Numbered from the stretch's first letter, positions 42,960 through 54,316 are shown. The stretch: 64,000 nt of DNA from Meghimatium bilineatum (GCA_034231615.1 CM067304.1:21014589-21078588); one strand, 5' to 3'. Numbers and translations are program-made. Notes: generated by a model from the letters alone, not told the origin.

Positions 42960-43370
42960 AACTAGAATCAACATTGCTGATCTCAGAACTACAACATAGG
43001 TGCTCAATCTATTTCAACCAGCTTCACAACACTTACATAATAACTCCAGCAGATTAATTGCAATTAATTGCACTATTTTTATTGTTTTGCATCTTCTGTT
43101 TCTAGGTGGATCAGTGTAGTTAGTTTATTATATTCTGTTCTGGCTGCATGTGTAGGAAGCTTCTCTGCTTTCTTTCTTGCTTTTCTCCTCTTTTTGACAA
43201 GTTATTCAAGTTTCTTTGTCGAGAATGGGCTATAATTCTTTGTGCATCTTCAGGGGATTGTTCTGTATGGTTGAAGTGATGTTTTTATATAACGAGTTTA
43301 TATCTGTGTTTTTTGGTCAACCTTCGCTATGTTTTGATCTGTGAGTTTTTAATTGTTTCTAGCCTGCCCA
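42960..43370. other. Intronic, unassigned
   Basis: Between two LINE fragments; perhaps non-coding LINE sequence. Confidence 0.35.
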
Positions 43371-43374
43371 TTTG

Positions 43375-44390
43375 TAGTTCCAGTGAGATTTTTTTCATGT
43401 TGGTTGGTTTCTTGTTTGTGAGATTTGGAGGAGTATGGGACGATGGTCACTTTCTATGTCACCAAGGACTCTCAGTGTAAAGGTATTTTGAAGGTCTGCT
43501 GATATGATGGTACGGTCAGGTCTGAATGTTGATCCACTGGCTCTGTGAAGCAGTGTGGATGTGGATGAGGAATCTTGTAATATTATTAGGCTGCAGGTGT
43601 TGCATAGTTCCTCTATGTTGTTTTCCATGGTGTTTCTGTCCTTGTATTCTGCTGTGTTATGTGTGTATTGAAATCTCTCGCAATGACAGTTCTCTGTGTT
43701 ATCTGTGGTGTTATCTGTGACAGTTATCTGTGACAGTTATCTGTGGTGTTGATGTCTATTTGTTTCTTGGAGTTAGGTGGGCAGTATGCATTGAATGGTG
43801 TATACCGCAGACCATTGAATGGTGTATACCGCAGACCATTGAATGGTGTATACCGCAGACCATTGAATGGTGTATACCGCAGACCATTGAATGGTGTATA
43901 CCGCAGACCATTGAATGGTGTATACCGCAGACCATTGAATGGTGTATACCGCAGACCATTGAATGGTGTATACCGCAGACCATTGAATGGTGTATACCGC
44001 AGACCATTGAATGGTGTATACCGCAGACCATTGAATGGTGTATACCGCAGACCATTGAATGGTGTATACCGCAGACCATGGTACCATATATTTATTTCTT
44101 GCATATCATTTCCATTGTTTTTCATGTTTATGACTTCTCCTTCCATGTCATTTCTTATGAGTGTTTCAATGACTCTGCACTTCTAACATTTAAATTTGTG
44201 TACGGTGTAGCATAGTATTGAGTGCTTTTTCTTTGCTAGTAGTGTTTCCTGCAGTAGTGCGATGTGGTTAACATATTTGTGTAGTGTTCTACTCAGCTCT
44301 AGGGTCTTATTTCTAAGTCCAGATATGTTAAATTGTAGTATGTTTAGTGTGCCCCTTGTAGCTGATTTTTTGCTCAAGAAGGAGAGGAGG
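43375..44390 (-). pseudogene. I/Nimb-like LINE endonuclease domain
   Basis: Apurinic-type endonuclease of an RNase H-class LINE. The minus strand gives LNILQFNISGLRNKTLELSR and IALLQETLL (Asn, Glu; 44380-44230), then after frame changes YTPFNAYCPPNSKKQ near 43780, and SGSTFRPDRTIISADL and VLGDIESDHRPILLQISQ (the final S-D-H) near 43400-43530. The segment before AYCPPN has been expanded twelvefold (next entry). Confidence 0.85.
43787..44078. repeat. 24-bp tandem repeat, about twelve identical copies, inside LINE coding sequence
   Basis: The unit TTGAATGGTGTATACCGCAG plus ACCA is repeated about twelve times with no difference that I can see. At 24 bp (8 codons) every frame stays open on both strands; in the LINE frame each unit reads GLRYTPFN. 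Confidence 0.95.
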
Positions 44391-44399
44391 AGGGACTGC

Positions 44400-45060
44400 C
44401 CATCGCTGACCTTTTATGAGGTGAAATCCAAGCTCATATGATTATTTTCTGTTTAGGCACCTTCATGTTGGGGTTATTTTTTCTGGAGCAAGCTTCAGTG
44501 GGCTGATCCAACAGAGCAGGGGCTGAAACTAGGAAATCCATTTTCCAACTGGTACAATGCTGCTTTTACTTGGTTCTTCCCAGACTCCCATCTATGGGTA
44601 GTGAATCTGAGGCATGCTTCATCCCTCTCCATTCCCTACCACCTCTTCATTCCTCCTTTATGGATATCAGTTCAACATTCAGCATCAAACCGATGAGATC
44701 TTGACAGTCCAGGTCACAGGACCTAGGTTTTATGACGGAGTACAATTCCACAAGTTGGACACCCTCTACTCAAGGGGGGATGACTGACAACAGGACATTA
44801 TGACATAAAAACATATAACTGTAAGGATATAATGTTGGTGGGGTTTTCATTAAAATAAAAACCTCACTATATAGTCATATCATCTACTAGAAATATAATG
44901 TACCAAGGTAGTTGGTCTGATGGCCACTGTTGGTTGCCACCCAACCTTCCGTATGCTTGTAGGAGGGCCTAGCCAGTCTTAGTTTCCAGCCTCTGGTGGC
45001 TAGACTAAAACCTATCTCCACGTCAAGGAGCTGGCCTCGATGGCAACTCCCTCTTCTAAC
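44400..45060. other. Intronic, unassigned
   Basis: Part of FBXW8 intron 6; a dispersed repeat is likely (GGTAGTTGGTCTGATGGCCA at 44909) but no second copy was found. Confidence 0.35.
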
Positions 45061-45064
45061 TTAC

Positions 45065-45241
45065 CTATTCCGCACATCCCACAATTTACGACACATCCTC
45101 TGATCCCACACATGGATAAAGCCACCTTCATCACCAGAAACCACCTTCCATTCATCCATTTCAACAGTTGTTATCTTTGCAACATGACCTATTAAGGTCG
45201 AAGCCGCTGATGATCCACTCCGCAAGTCATAAAGTCTTATT
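45065..45241 (-). CDS. FBXW8: FBXW8 exon 6 of the visible part (WD repeat)
   Basis: Acceptor AATTTCAG, donor AATAG|GTAAGT. The first base completes a Lys codon started in exon 5; the last two begin an Arg codon. Encodes IRLYDLRSGSSAASTLIGHV, AKITTVEMDEWKVVSGDEGG, FIHVWDQRMCRKLWDVRN: the end of one WD repeat (LYD) and a full one (GH ... VWD). The MDEWKVVSG, VWD-R-M and KLW run followed by HPVQ in the next exon is the strongest resemblance to FBXW8. Confidence 0.88.
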
Positions 45242-45435
45242 CTGAAATTAAAAAAAAATATTTATTGGATGCAGACTTATTGTACGATGTGTTAGGGAAA
45301 GAAATGCAAACTTGCATTGCTATTGGTTTAAATTTCTCATATATTAAAAAAACTTTGGTTTATCTGAATAAATACTCGCTGTGTGGAGATGCTAAACTGT
45401 AAACGAGAAGGAGAAGAACTGGATAATAATGTTTG

Positions 45436-45673
45436 AGACTATAACTTATTTAGAGGTCCTACGGTCATATTGAAGCCAAGCATGTCTATAACTTATTTAG
45501 AGGTCCTAAGGTCATATTGAAGCCAAGCATGTCTATAACTTATTTAGAGGTCCTATGGTCATATTGAAGTCAAGCATGTTTATAACGTATTTAGAGGTCC
45601 TATGGTCATATTGAAGCCAAGCATGTCTATAACTTATTTAGAGGTCCTAAGGTCATATTGAAGCCAAGCATGT
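45436..45673. repeat. 47-bp minisatellite, five copies
   Basis: TATAACTTATTTAGAGGTCC then TAAGGTCATATTGAAGCCAA and GCATGTC, in FBXW8 intron 5. Confidence 0.9.
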
Positions 45674-45769
45674 CCTATGGGCTGTCGGATTAAAAGTAGC
45701 TAACATTTTGATGAATCTCCTATAGAGAGCATAAGACAAATGTGTATATAAGAAATAAAATAGAAATGT

Positions 45770-45945
45770 ATTCAAGGCTAAAAGAACTATTGCATTCAAT
45801 AGTGAAACAACGAAAACTTGCATGGTTTGGACATGTATGTCAACATGATTCCTTGTAAAAAAAACCAATACTGCGGGGAATGGTAAAAGGTGAAAGAAGC
45901 AGAGAACAAATAAAAGCGTGGACAGACAACATCAAGGATTGAATA
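45770..45945 (+). pseudogene. RTE-like LINE C-terminal fragment
   Basis: IVKQRKLAWFGHVCQHDSL, a stop, then GMVKGERSREQIKAWTDNI: the F-G-H-HDSL and G-R-R-W-DNI pattern of RTE termini. Confidence 0.65.
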
Positions 45946-46470
45946 TAATATTTTTCCTCACCCTTCCGCATTGTTAAGATGAAGACTATGTTGATGTATC
46001 CAATGTGGTATCCCTACGACTCTGACTCTGTGTGTTGATGTATTCATAGCTGTCCACTTATTTTTTCATATATTCATATTTTTTTAATTTATGTGCATAT
46101 TTTAAAAAAGACTTTCTAATTTAGCACCAACAGACTTTTTTTAATTCTTGGTCCATCAATACATGCGCATGAGATAAAAATGTCCGCATTAGTAATAATT
46201 ACTGAAATTGAACACCAAATGAACTTTTATTTTTTTTAAATTAATAAAAACTGTATTTTTGTGTGTTTCCCTAAAATCCATATTAATACAGAAAATCTGT
46301 ACTAGTTGAAAACTATGTGTATCCGATGTGGTACCTCTACTACCCTGACTCTGTGTGTTGATGCATCCAATGTGGTACCCCTATGACCCTGACAGGTTTA
46401 TATATATATATATATATATCCAACATTGATACCACTAAATAATTACAGACTTTCATGTGATTGGATGTCT
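45946..46470. other. Intronic, with short duplicated phrase
   Basis: GTTGATGTATCCAATGTGGT-type phrases occur at 45990, 46320 and 46360; (TA)n at 46400-46420. No gene. Confidence 0.45.
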
Positions 46471-46472
46471 GC

Positions 46473-46635
46473 TTAGTTCTTCTTCAGCGTTCATTCTCAA
46501 TCTCCTGCTCGATCTTTCTTGTAGCAGAACAACGATCCTGCTAGATTTCCAACAGTATGTAGTCCAGAGAATGGAAATGCAGTGTGTTGCCATTTTATTT
46601 GCACCAATTACCAGACACATCTGTCTTTGGTGAAG
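46473..46635 (-). repeat. SINE-B copy
   Basis: TTCTTCAGCGTTCATTCTCA, CTCGATCTTTCTTGTAGCAG, GTAGTCCAGAGAATGGAAAT, CCAGACACATCTGTCTTTGG. Confidence 0.7.
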
Positions 46636-47029
46636 TCTGCATACAAAATTGTGGAAAATATCTTCTACATGTACATTAAGACACTCCTCTGAGTAGCAGA
46701 CTTCTTCTCAAAGCATTTCATACCATTGAGAGTTGGAGTTTTTTTGGGTATGATATACAGCTCTGGAGGAAACCTCCAAATTGTATATTTCTTGCATATT
46801 TTCGCTTGCATGTAGTCTCCGTTTGATTTTGTGATTCCATTCTGTGTTTGTTCATTTCTATCTTGACAAAGACCTTTTGGTCAAAACATCCATCCTGTGT
46901 AAAGCTGCTATGTAACCCTTTTTAATTTTTTTCCAATATTTACTTACCATATGGTACACAGTTTTACTGCAGCCTCCTGACTTCCAAATTGCATAACTAC
47001 ATTGCTTGTAATTCCTGGGAATCGAAACA

Positions 47030-47175
47030 AACACAGATGAAGTTGTATGTGTCTGGCCATTTGCGCAAATAAAGCAACGAAACAATGCATCTCCACTTAC
47101 TGGACTACATCCTGTTGGAAATCTAGAAAGATCATTGTCCTTCTATAAGATCCAGTGAAGGAATGAATGCACACA
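47030..47175 (+). repeat. SINE-B copy
   Basis: CAGATGAAGTTGTATGTGTC, GCCATTTGCGCAAATAAAGC, GGACTACATCCTGTTGGAAA, TCATTGTCCTTCTATAAG, GAATGAATGCACAC. Confidence 0.65.
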
Positions 47176-47248
47176 CAAAAACCCATCCAACAAACATACC
47201 AGTCCTTTCTAACTGTTCAAAAGGTTTAACACATCTGACAAAACTTAC

Positions 47249-47376
47249 TTTCTATCTCCACTTCCTGTGGCTACTTGATTAGTGAGCGAGTTCGGCATGA
47301 AAATGCATGAAACAATCCAAGTGTGGCCAGTCAGCGTTGTTTTAAGATGGTTCTTGTTTAAATCATAAATATTGAC
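47249..47376 (-). CDS. FBXW8: FBXW8 exon 5 of the visible part (WD repeat)
   Basis: Acceptor TTCTTTCAG, donor AAA|GTAAGT. Phase 0 in, two bases out. Encodes VNIYDLNKNHLKTTLTGHTW, IVSCIFMPNSLTNQVATGSG, DR: the closing strand of one WD repeat (IYDLN), then TLTGHTWIVSC and VATGSGD, the classical GH-to-GSGD body of the next, completed by IRLYD in exon 6. Confidence 0.88.
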
Positions 47377-47779
47377 CTGAAAGAAAAAAAAGTCAAATCA
47401 TGTTAGTGTGACCTCTGGTAAACATTTCAGAGATTATATTTCCGTGTGTACTTAGACACATGAGCAACCTGTTTTCCCTTTCGTGAGACCTGTCTGTCCA
47501 AAATTAGCATTTCTTTAAACCTAAGGTTTCTCAGAGAGGAGAACTGAACCCATCAAAAAAAATATTGAAAGTACTTACTTCTTTTTATGTACAATAAGAC
47601 AAGATGAGTAATTCTGTGTATATATTACTTAAGTCTATATAAAACTTGGCCCAACTAGGATTATTGAAACCAGTGACAAGTTTCTTTTAAACTGTATTAA
47701 AATGAAAATACTTAAAAACATTTCAACAGCAGCAAATGTTGGTTTACAGGAAGAGTGAAATCTAGAAATTCACTTTGTA

Positions 47780-48440
47780 ACTCATTGTGAAACAAGACCA
47801 AGATTATGACAAACAAAAAACCACTAGAAAGATCTCAATCAGTATCAACAACAGTGAATCAGATAGAGTCACCAGTTTTGAATACCTTGGTTTTCTTATC
47901 AACAGTAATGGTGATTGTTATGAAGAAGTCAGAAGGAGGTTGGCTATCACGTCAAAGAAAGTGATAAAAATTAAAAACATAAGGCTGAGCTGCTACAAAA
48001 CTAACATTCCTAAGATCTTGCATATTCCCAGTAGCAATATATGAGTGTGAATCCTGGACAATCACCAACAAAGTTAAAAATAAAATAGTAGCATTTGAAA
48101 CAAAATGTTACAGAAATATCCTTAGAATACCATGGACCAAAAAGATCAACAATGTAGCAATCCTGAGAGAAATGAATGTAAAAGAAAACTGGCTAAATAG
48201 CATGGTTCTTTCCAAAAAACACTATTTTGGCCATATCAAATGCCATGACAGCCTAGAGAAGACCATAATGGAGGGGATGATGCCAGGGAGATGAATAAGA
48301 GGCAGACCAAGAAGAAGATGGACAAGATTTCACAGACCACCTGAGCATGACAGTAACAGAAGCAGGAAGATTGGCTCAGATCAACAGAAGTTTTAATAGA
48401 CTGTGATGACTGCTACATCCTGTTCAGGATATGCTACCTG
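47780..48440 (+). pseudogene. RTE-like LINE C-terminal fragment (family R16)
   Basis: FEYLGFLINSNGDCYEEVRR, LAITSKKVIKIKNIRLSCYK, then after frame loss CESWTI, KCYRNILRIPWTKK and GRPRRRW-like pieces, matching 16102-16740. In FBXW8 intron 4, opposite strand. Confidence 0.75.
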
Positions 48441-48715
48441 ATGATGATGAAACTCATTGTAGCACCCAACAGAAGAAAGTGTTATTATTTTCCTTGTAAC
48501 ACAATAATATTTAACATTTATTCACACAAACAAATTCATTTAAGAATTACATTCCATTAACCAGAATCAATTTAAGAGCGAATGCAGAAAAAGAAGGTCT
48601 GGTACCCATTCTCTGAAGTAGGGTTGATTTCCAACTAGAAAGCTATAATATATTGCCATCAAGAAATTATATAATGCAAGATACAGAAGAATATTCTGAA
48701 TACAATGATAAGTAC

Positions 48716-48823
48716 CTTAATTTGTGTAGATGGTCCTGCATAAAAATTAAATCCAACAGCGACCTCATCTGTGCTGCCTCGAAATCCTATGGACGTGACT
48801 GGGGCCCAAATAACATCGTGCAC
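48716..48823 (-). CDS. FBXW8: FBXW8 exon 4 of the visible part
   Basis: Acceptor TTCTTTAG, donor AAG|GTACTT, phase 0 at both ends. Encodes VHDVIWAPVTSIGFRGSTDE then VAVGFNFYAGPSTQIK: start and centre of a WD-type blade that ends with VNIYD in exon 5. Confidence 0.85.
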
Positions 48824-48829
48824 CTAAAG

Positions 48830-49005
48830 AAAAAAAAATATTTTTAAAGAAAAAAGGCCAATAACAAAACTCTCAAAATTTTAATTACACAATTTTTTTC
48901 GTTCAAATTAGTAGTTATATATCTCCAAACCAATGTCACAGAACTCCAAGCAGACACAATTGGTGCTTAGTCACATCCAGTCAATCAATCCCTCTGTGGT
49001 ATTTA
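48830..49005. other. Intronic, unassigned
   Basis: Beginning of FBXW8 intron 3 side sequence; nothing recognised. Confidence 0.35.
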
Positions 49006-49009
49006 CACA

Positions 49010-49180
49010 TCCTAAGGTGCATAGACCCCAGACAAGAATTGATTGTGCATATCTTTCTACCCTTGGATATGTTCTCAGTCTCATTCCATGGCAAGTTCTT
49101 AACTTCTTCATGGTCTCTCTTCTCAATGTGTTTTGAGGTCTTCCCTGTTCTTTTTCCCTGCTGGTTCCATGTCATTTATC
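49010..49180 (-). pseudogene. LINE C-terminal fragment
   Basis: Minus strand: QQGKRTGKTSKHIEKRDHEE VKNL in one frame and CHGMRLRTY in the next, the GKR-G-PK-T-R-EE pattern of a CR1/RTE-like protein tail. Broken. Confidence 0.5.
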
Positions 49181-49799
49181 TTCAACCTGTATATGTTACC
49201 AGTTTTCTTCTTCGTTCATTTTCAGACTTTCACATTGATGACTCTGACAAAGGTAGCAGTCAACCACAGGCTCTGAGCAATACCATTTAGTTTTTTATGA
49301 AAGGAGACTTGACATGGCCCAGTACCTCTCTATTATTCATCATAAGTTGGGTAGTTCTGAAATAAATGTTTGGCTGTCATAGGGATGGTGGCACGGGTAT
49401 ATAAGTACCATTATTCTATACATATGTCTAATGCATCTTCATTTCCTCTTCTTAATCTTAGTGTCCACCAGATCTTTGTCTCTTTATCTTCATAGTCAGT
49501 CTTTTTTCAAACCTGTACTTTTTTCAGTTTGCTGCAATTTTGCAATTGTGCTTTCAAGAGTAGACCTACTCAGCAACATTTGGATATTGACAACAACAAC
49601 AATACATACTGATAGTTCCTGTTGCTAGCTGGTTAACATTTTGTTAAACAAATTTGATGATTAGTAAAATTTCCGGTATATGTCCTCGGTGACTAAATCC
49701 AACAATAGTTGAATGCGCTATAATACTTCAGTAATAAAGCAACTGTAGCAAAAGTATTACTAAAAATACATAAACCAGGATCGTACATCATACCAAAAT

Positions 49800-49900
49800 G
49801 GCTATTTTTGTCTGTTGTCTTTCCCCAGGTGGTTGGTTTGTTATCCACTCTTGCCGTTAAGCATAGGGGTGGTTAGAGCTTGAGCAAAATGGCTGCTCCC
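49800..49900 (-). repeat. R35 LINE 3' end
   Basis: CCCCAGGTGGTTGGTTTGTT, ATCCACTCTTGCCGTTAAGC, ATAGGGGTGG: uninterrupted version of the terminus split at 36428-37314. Confidence 0.7.
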
Positions 49901-49929
49901 ATGAAATATGGTCATTCAACTTTGGATAT

Positions 49930-51175
49930 GTTTGTTTGTTTGTTTTTCGTTCGCTCCATGGTTACCATCACGGATATCCGTGCGATTTACGCCGGGAGCG
50001 TGATTACATTGTGCCACCGTTATGCGCCTTGTAGGCATAGCACATCCGATTTCGGCATGCCTTGACAATTCGGGTGGGCTACCCTTAGCCTGTGACAGCC
50101 TCTATATCTGTCTCCAGGCACGCGTAGTGGAGACTCTTCGCCAAGACGATTTTTTGCTCTCGTCTGACTCGAACGAGGTGTTCCACTGTCTATGAACTTG
50201 CTTCGTGTAATTGGACGTGCTGTGCCTGTGCCCATTGGGTACTGAACCGTTTCTCATCCGTGAGCCTGGTTCCTTAAGGGGAAGAACTCAACAGAGTAGT
50301 TGGACCTGGCTCTTTCACCCTCTTAGCCGAGGTGTCATTCACCGACATCGTGTACCCCTTGTCCAAGTTCGAGTCTCACACCACGCGTTTGAGAGCAAGG
50401 CGTTCTCGAGCTGAGCGTCATTGTCCCAATAGCGCCTGAGCCCATCAGGTACTGAACCCTTTCTCTCTTCAAGTGCATTTCCGGTGTAGGAAAACCTGAC
50501 AGTAGAGTTGGGCCAGGGCTAAATCGTTGTCCCTTTTGTGCCTGAGCGTATCGAGTACGGAACCCTTTCTCTTCGCGAGCATATTTCCGGTTTAGGAAGG
50601 CTCGACATTAGAGTTGGATTAGGTCTTCTTGCTTTACCAAACGCCAATGAATGGGTCTGGGTCTCTGCCTGTAAGGAACACAGATAACTAGAAGCTCATC
50701 TCGAGCTGACGGTGCTTGTAGTTCCCCTTTCCTAGGAACTTTTCATTTTCTATTTGCTGTTCGCGCTGCCCTCTAGCGCTGTTCTGCCCTTTCATTGTTT
50801 CATTGTACTCGGTATGAAATCTATTTGTCTCTCGCCATGCATCTACTTTTACGTGCATTTTACATTGGCTGCCCCTCCAATGTTCGGACTGGACTGACTA
50901 GCTTCACTGTATGTCGACAGTGTCGCTATATGTGGTGCTGCTGGTGGTGTCGGAGATATTGTCTGTCTCTTGTGCAGTCAAATCTCTTTCCATCTGCTAC
51001 CTCCACATTCTCGGACACGATCCCCAAATGATTTGGCCAGAATCAGCACGAGCTGCTGTATTTCTGTTTCCAGGGTACACCGCGTGGAGGTACATTTGGG
51101 ATCTTGGTTATCTGCTAACCCTGGGTCCGCCTAGAGCAATGCGTTCCCTTTGCACCCCAACTTTGGATATGAATT
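49930..51175 (+). repeat. Dispersed repeat of about 1.2 kb, unknown class
   Basis: GC-richer than the surrounding intron and partly homologous to 4540-5000. It contains three tandem, diverged units (next entry). No protein family recognised in any frame. It lies in FBXW8 intron 3. Confidence 0.6.
50215..50630 (+). repeat. Three diverged units of about 105 bp
   Basis: TGCCTG(T/A)GC(C/G) ... GTACTGAACC(G/C)TTTCTC ... (T/C)AGAGT(A/T)G plus G(G/A)GC/TTAGG-type endings occur at about 50222, 50428 and 50532; the first two are separated by a spacer with GGTGTCATTCACC. Confidence 0.65.
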
Positions 51176-51179
51176 AATT

Positions 51180-51705
51180 ACTGAATAAACCTGAATTTTA
51201 GACAGATAAGTTTGTGTGATACATCAAAAGTAATATAAAACCACTACCACTTTTATAATTATGATTTAGCTCCTGAAATAACTCTGGAGATTTCAAATTC
51301 CGTCAGAAAAAAGCAAACATTCATTATAACACCTAGAAAATTTCAAAACTCAAACATGTGAGCGAGTTAGATTTTATATACATTTTTCAAAATGATGAAG
51401 TCAATGTCTAAAAAATGTGCATAAACTCTGGTGAATGGGAGATAAGTACACTCTGGATTGCTCGTCAGCACAGTGTTAAAACACACTCCTCATTATGGTA
51501 TTCTTTAGCCCCATTTCATATAAAGTTCTCTCATTTCTGATGATGCATGTATCTTTAACTACCATGTTATCTGGTCAACAAATGGTTGCTAAGCAACTGT
51601 TATTTATCACATATTTCCAACACTCAAATTGTAAGACAATTTGAAACGAGTTTATTTCGTCATTTTCCCAAAAACGTACATTATTTAGAGATTTGGTTTC
51701 TTTCA
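51180..51705. other. Intronic, unassigned
   Basis: AT-rich, nothing recognised. Confidence 0.35.
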
Positions 51706-51709
51706 CATT

Positions 51710-51970
51710 GCCCTGAAAGTTTAAATTATTTTGTTTAATCTGTTTACTTCCTCATTATCGTACAAGCTGACATTATTTATAAAAATCTGTTTTATCATTA
51801 CTTTAAAAATATAAATTATTTATAAAGATGTGGTCTCATTACTTTGAAAATGTACATTATTTATAAAAATCTGTTTCCTTCCTTATTGCCCCAAAAATGT
51901 ATATTATTTATTAAAAAATGTGTTTGCTTTCTCATTATCCCAAAAACTTACATTATATTTATAAGTGTCT
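51710..51970. repeat. AT-rich minisatellite, about 58-bp unit
   Basis: ATTATTTATAAAAATCTGTT then CCTCATTACC and CCAAAAATGTAC, about four diverged copies. Confidence 0.7.
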
Positions 51971-51974
51971 CTTT

Positions 51975-52480
51975 TACTCCTCTTTCATCACTGCTGAAGA
52001 GTAGAATTGTACTTCAGTGGCTGCCATCACATTGCGGTGTCCAGGGAAATGAGAGGGCTGATGAGTTGGCCAAAAGGGAGATGAGTGTATGCAGGAAGAC
52101 CGTGAAGTATCAAGGAAAAAAATAACTATATAAAACATCAGAAGTGAACATAGCATTATAAAAGACGCCTACCACTACCTTAATCAATAGGGACAGGTCA
52201 CCATACTTCACTTGAAGACAGGAAGAAATACATGCACAGGATGCAACTGTGTGTTACACAACTGTGTGTTACACAACTGTGCACTTATGGAACAGATGGA
52301 CAGACCTCTGAATATAGTCTGCAGAACTATCCAAAGTATCCAGTATGAATAATTGAGAGAGGCATACTGGCCCAATGGCTCAACTCTACAAGCAAAGATA
52401 TATGCAACCAAAGAAGAGCTCCAGACAACAGTGGAGTTATCCATAAGACTTGTCTGACAGTGTAGACAATAAGTAGCAAC
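51975..52480 (+). pseudogene. LINE RNase H end and tail
   Basis: VLQWLPSHCGVQGNERADEL followed by AKRE is the RNase H signature; then, with frame changes, QVTILHLKTGRNTCTGCN and IYATKEELQTTVELSIRLV. An 18-bp piece (ACAACTGTGTGTTAC) is repeated near 52257-52282. Confidence 0.8.
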
Positions 52481-52499
52481 GAAAACAAAGAAAGATCGC

Positions 52500-52875
52500 T
52501 GGTGATATGTTTTATTGTATTCTGTTTTATGGCTGTCTAACTGGGTAACTTGTGAGCTGTATCGATCCCTCTGCAGCATTTCTTGCTGCCCACAATCCAT
52601 TAAAAAACTGTCCAAATATAACATCATCCAGGTAGACATTACAAAACATGCTCACTTTATAAAGGGAGCAACTAATTACTTCACAATTTTAAAGTTTTCC
52701 ATATTGGTTATATAGACTTCCGCAGTATCACAGTCTTGGTTTACTGGACTGAAAGACTCTTCACTGCAGTGAAAGACTCTTCTATCTGTTGTCATTTCCA
52801 CTTTTACCATAACGCATCGTGGGAAGAGTTAAAGTTGTCTGCCGTTGACCATTTGGGTCACATTGGCTATGGTCA
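52500..52875. other. Intronic, unassigned
   Basis: Nothing recognised in this part of FBXW8 intron 3. Confidence 0.35.
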
Positions 52876-52879
52876 GTCC

Positions 52880-53200
52880 ATGTCTCTTTAAGATTTCTTT
52901 GATTATCTCCACCTATCTAGTTCTTGGTATTCCTCGTGCCCTGTAGTTCGATCTTCTGTTGTTGTATGTACAAAGGGCTTGCGTTGGTTCCATCCAAAAC
53001 CACCTGGTTTGCTGTCTCTCAATGTAGTCTTGACTGATGGTATTTATTTCTTTCCAGATACCTTCATTTCTCTGTCTGTCTCTTCTTGTGACATTTATAG
53101 CTTTCCTCAAACAATTCATTTCATACACTTTCTCACTAGTGTCTACATCAAGGGCCATGTTTGACATTGGTAAAAATACTGTTTATCAATTCTTGTTTTG
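52880..53200 (-). pseudogene. RTE-like LINE C-terminal fragment (R35-like)
   Basis: Minus strand: KVYEMNCLRKAINVTRRDRQ, RNEGIWKEIN, YIERQQTRWFW, YNNRRSNYRARGIPRTR. Same block order as R35, more diverged. Confidence 0.75.
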
Positions 53201-53239
53201 TAGCCATGCAGTTTGATGGGTGCTTCACTGCAGTGTTGT

Positions 53240-53460
53240 GTCATATTATAAAACTTGGCCAGACAGACATGTGTCCATGTAGAGATGACAAGGAGACATA
53301 GAACATGTGCTCTAGCACTACTGTCTTAATGAAAAAAGGAGAGCAGAGATGTGGTACTCACCAACATATCCAACGAAAAAACTGTATGGTAATGTAACAA
53401 GCTCAAGACAGACCACCACCTTTATAAGAGAGATCAATTTGGTCGGTTGTGTAAACAAAT
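53240..53460 (+). pseudogene. LINE tail of the RNase H class
   Basis: KLGQTDMCPCRDDKET, EHVL, C, RRAEMWYSPTYPTKKLYGN and TTTFIREINLVG across one stop: the C-x-C ... H ... C tail that follows RNase H in these LINEs. Confidence 0.65.
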
Positions 53461-53807
53461 AATACTGTAGTATTCCACCATTTATAATATTTTAAATGGG
53501 TGAGTACGTGGAAATGAACTTTTGCCATCTGACCTCCAATGTTCCCTCTAAGATTGGAGTGCTTATGAACAAAAATCGATCTTCTCGAGCTAATAAATTT
53601 CAAACACCACTTTTTCTGATAAAACCTTCAACTTAAAAAAAGTTAATTTTCTTCAGAATATTCCATTTAAACCAGTTATATTTTTTATTATAGGAATTTT
53701 TAACGTGGCATTTCTATATATAAGTCTTGTGAGCCAAGTCCAAACTGTGGGTCAAGGGATAAAAATGTGTGAGAATAGTGCTGCAGCTTAGTGGGAACAG
53801 TGCTTAC

Positions 53808-53951
53808 CTCTGTAATATTCTGATCTTGTCCTATAGTGTTCCAGGATGACCAATCATTGATGGTCTTCAAGTATACAGAACTATGACATGTGATCAGGAG
53901 CCGGGGTTCATTGCTTGATTGACACTGATTTAGCCAATCAAGTTGAGTAAC
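53808..53951 (-). CDS. FBXW8: FBXW8 exon 3 of the visible part
   Basis: Acceptor TATTTAG, donor GAG|GTAAGC, 48 codons, phase 0 at both ends. Encodes VTQLDWLNQCQSSNEPRLLI, TCHSSVYLKTINDWSSWNTI, GQDQNITE. WD-type blade pattern (LDW ... LLITCHSSVYLK) without a canonical WD dipeptide, common in this protein's propeller. Confidence 0.82.
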
Positions 53952-53992
53952 CTAAATAAAGAATATCACAGTATAAACATCTGTATAGAAAT

Positions 53993-54165
53993 TCTTCTTC
54001 TTCTGAGCTTGATCTCAAATTCCTGCTGCTCAGCAAGATGTAGTCCATCAGATCCAGAAAGGGGATCTGTTGTGCCATGGTTTACAATTTAGTTGTGATA
54101 TCTGCACATTTTGGTCTGACACATCCAACTTCAGCATTTTTTGTGTCACTATAATCAAGTCCTCC
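53993..54165 (-). repeat. SINE-A fragment
   Basis: TTCTTCTTCTGAGCTTGATC, AAGATGTAGTCC, GGTCTGACACATCCAACTTC, AGCATTTTTTGTGTCACT; head missing. Confidence 0.7.
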
Positions 54166-54301
54166 TATAAAATAGTCCTGCTCGCCGATATCAGTCAATT
54201 ATCTTGGCTGTTCTCAGTCTCATTTTTATTGGATGGTAAGGCAAAAAATATACACAAGTGCTGCTGTTTGAGATAATTAGTCAATGACTTTTTTTAACAC
54301 T

Positions 54302-54316
54302 GGGGGGGGGGGGGGT
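54302..54316. repeat. Poly(G) tract
   Basis: About 15 consecutive G in FBXW8 intron 2. Confidence 0.9.

Noticed and set aside
43724..44215. Five long overlapping frames on both strands with 8-residue repeats
   Set aside because: Any 24-bp tandem repeat without stops is open in all frames; only the LINE endonuclease frame has meaning.
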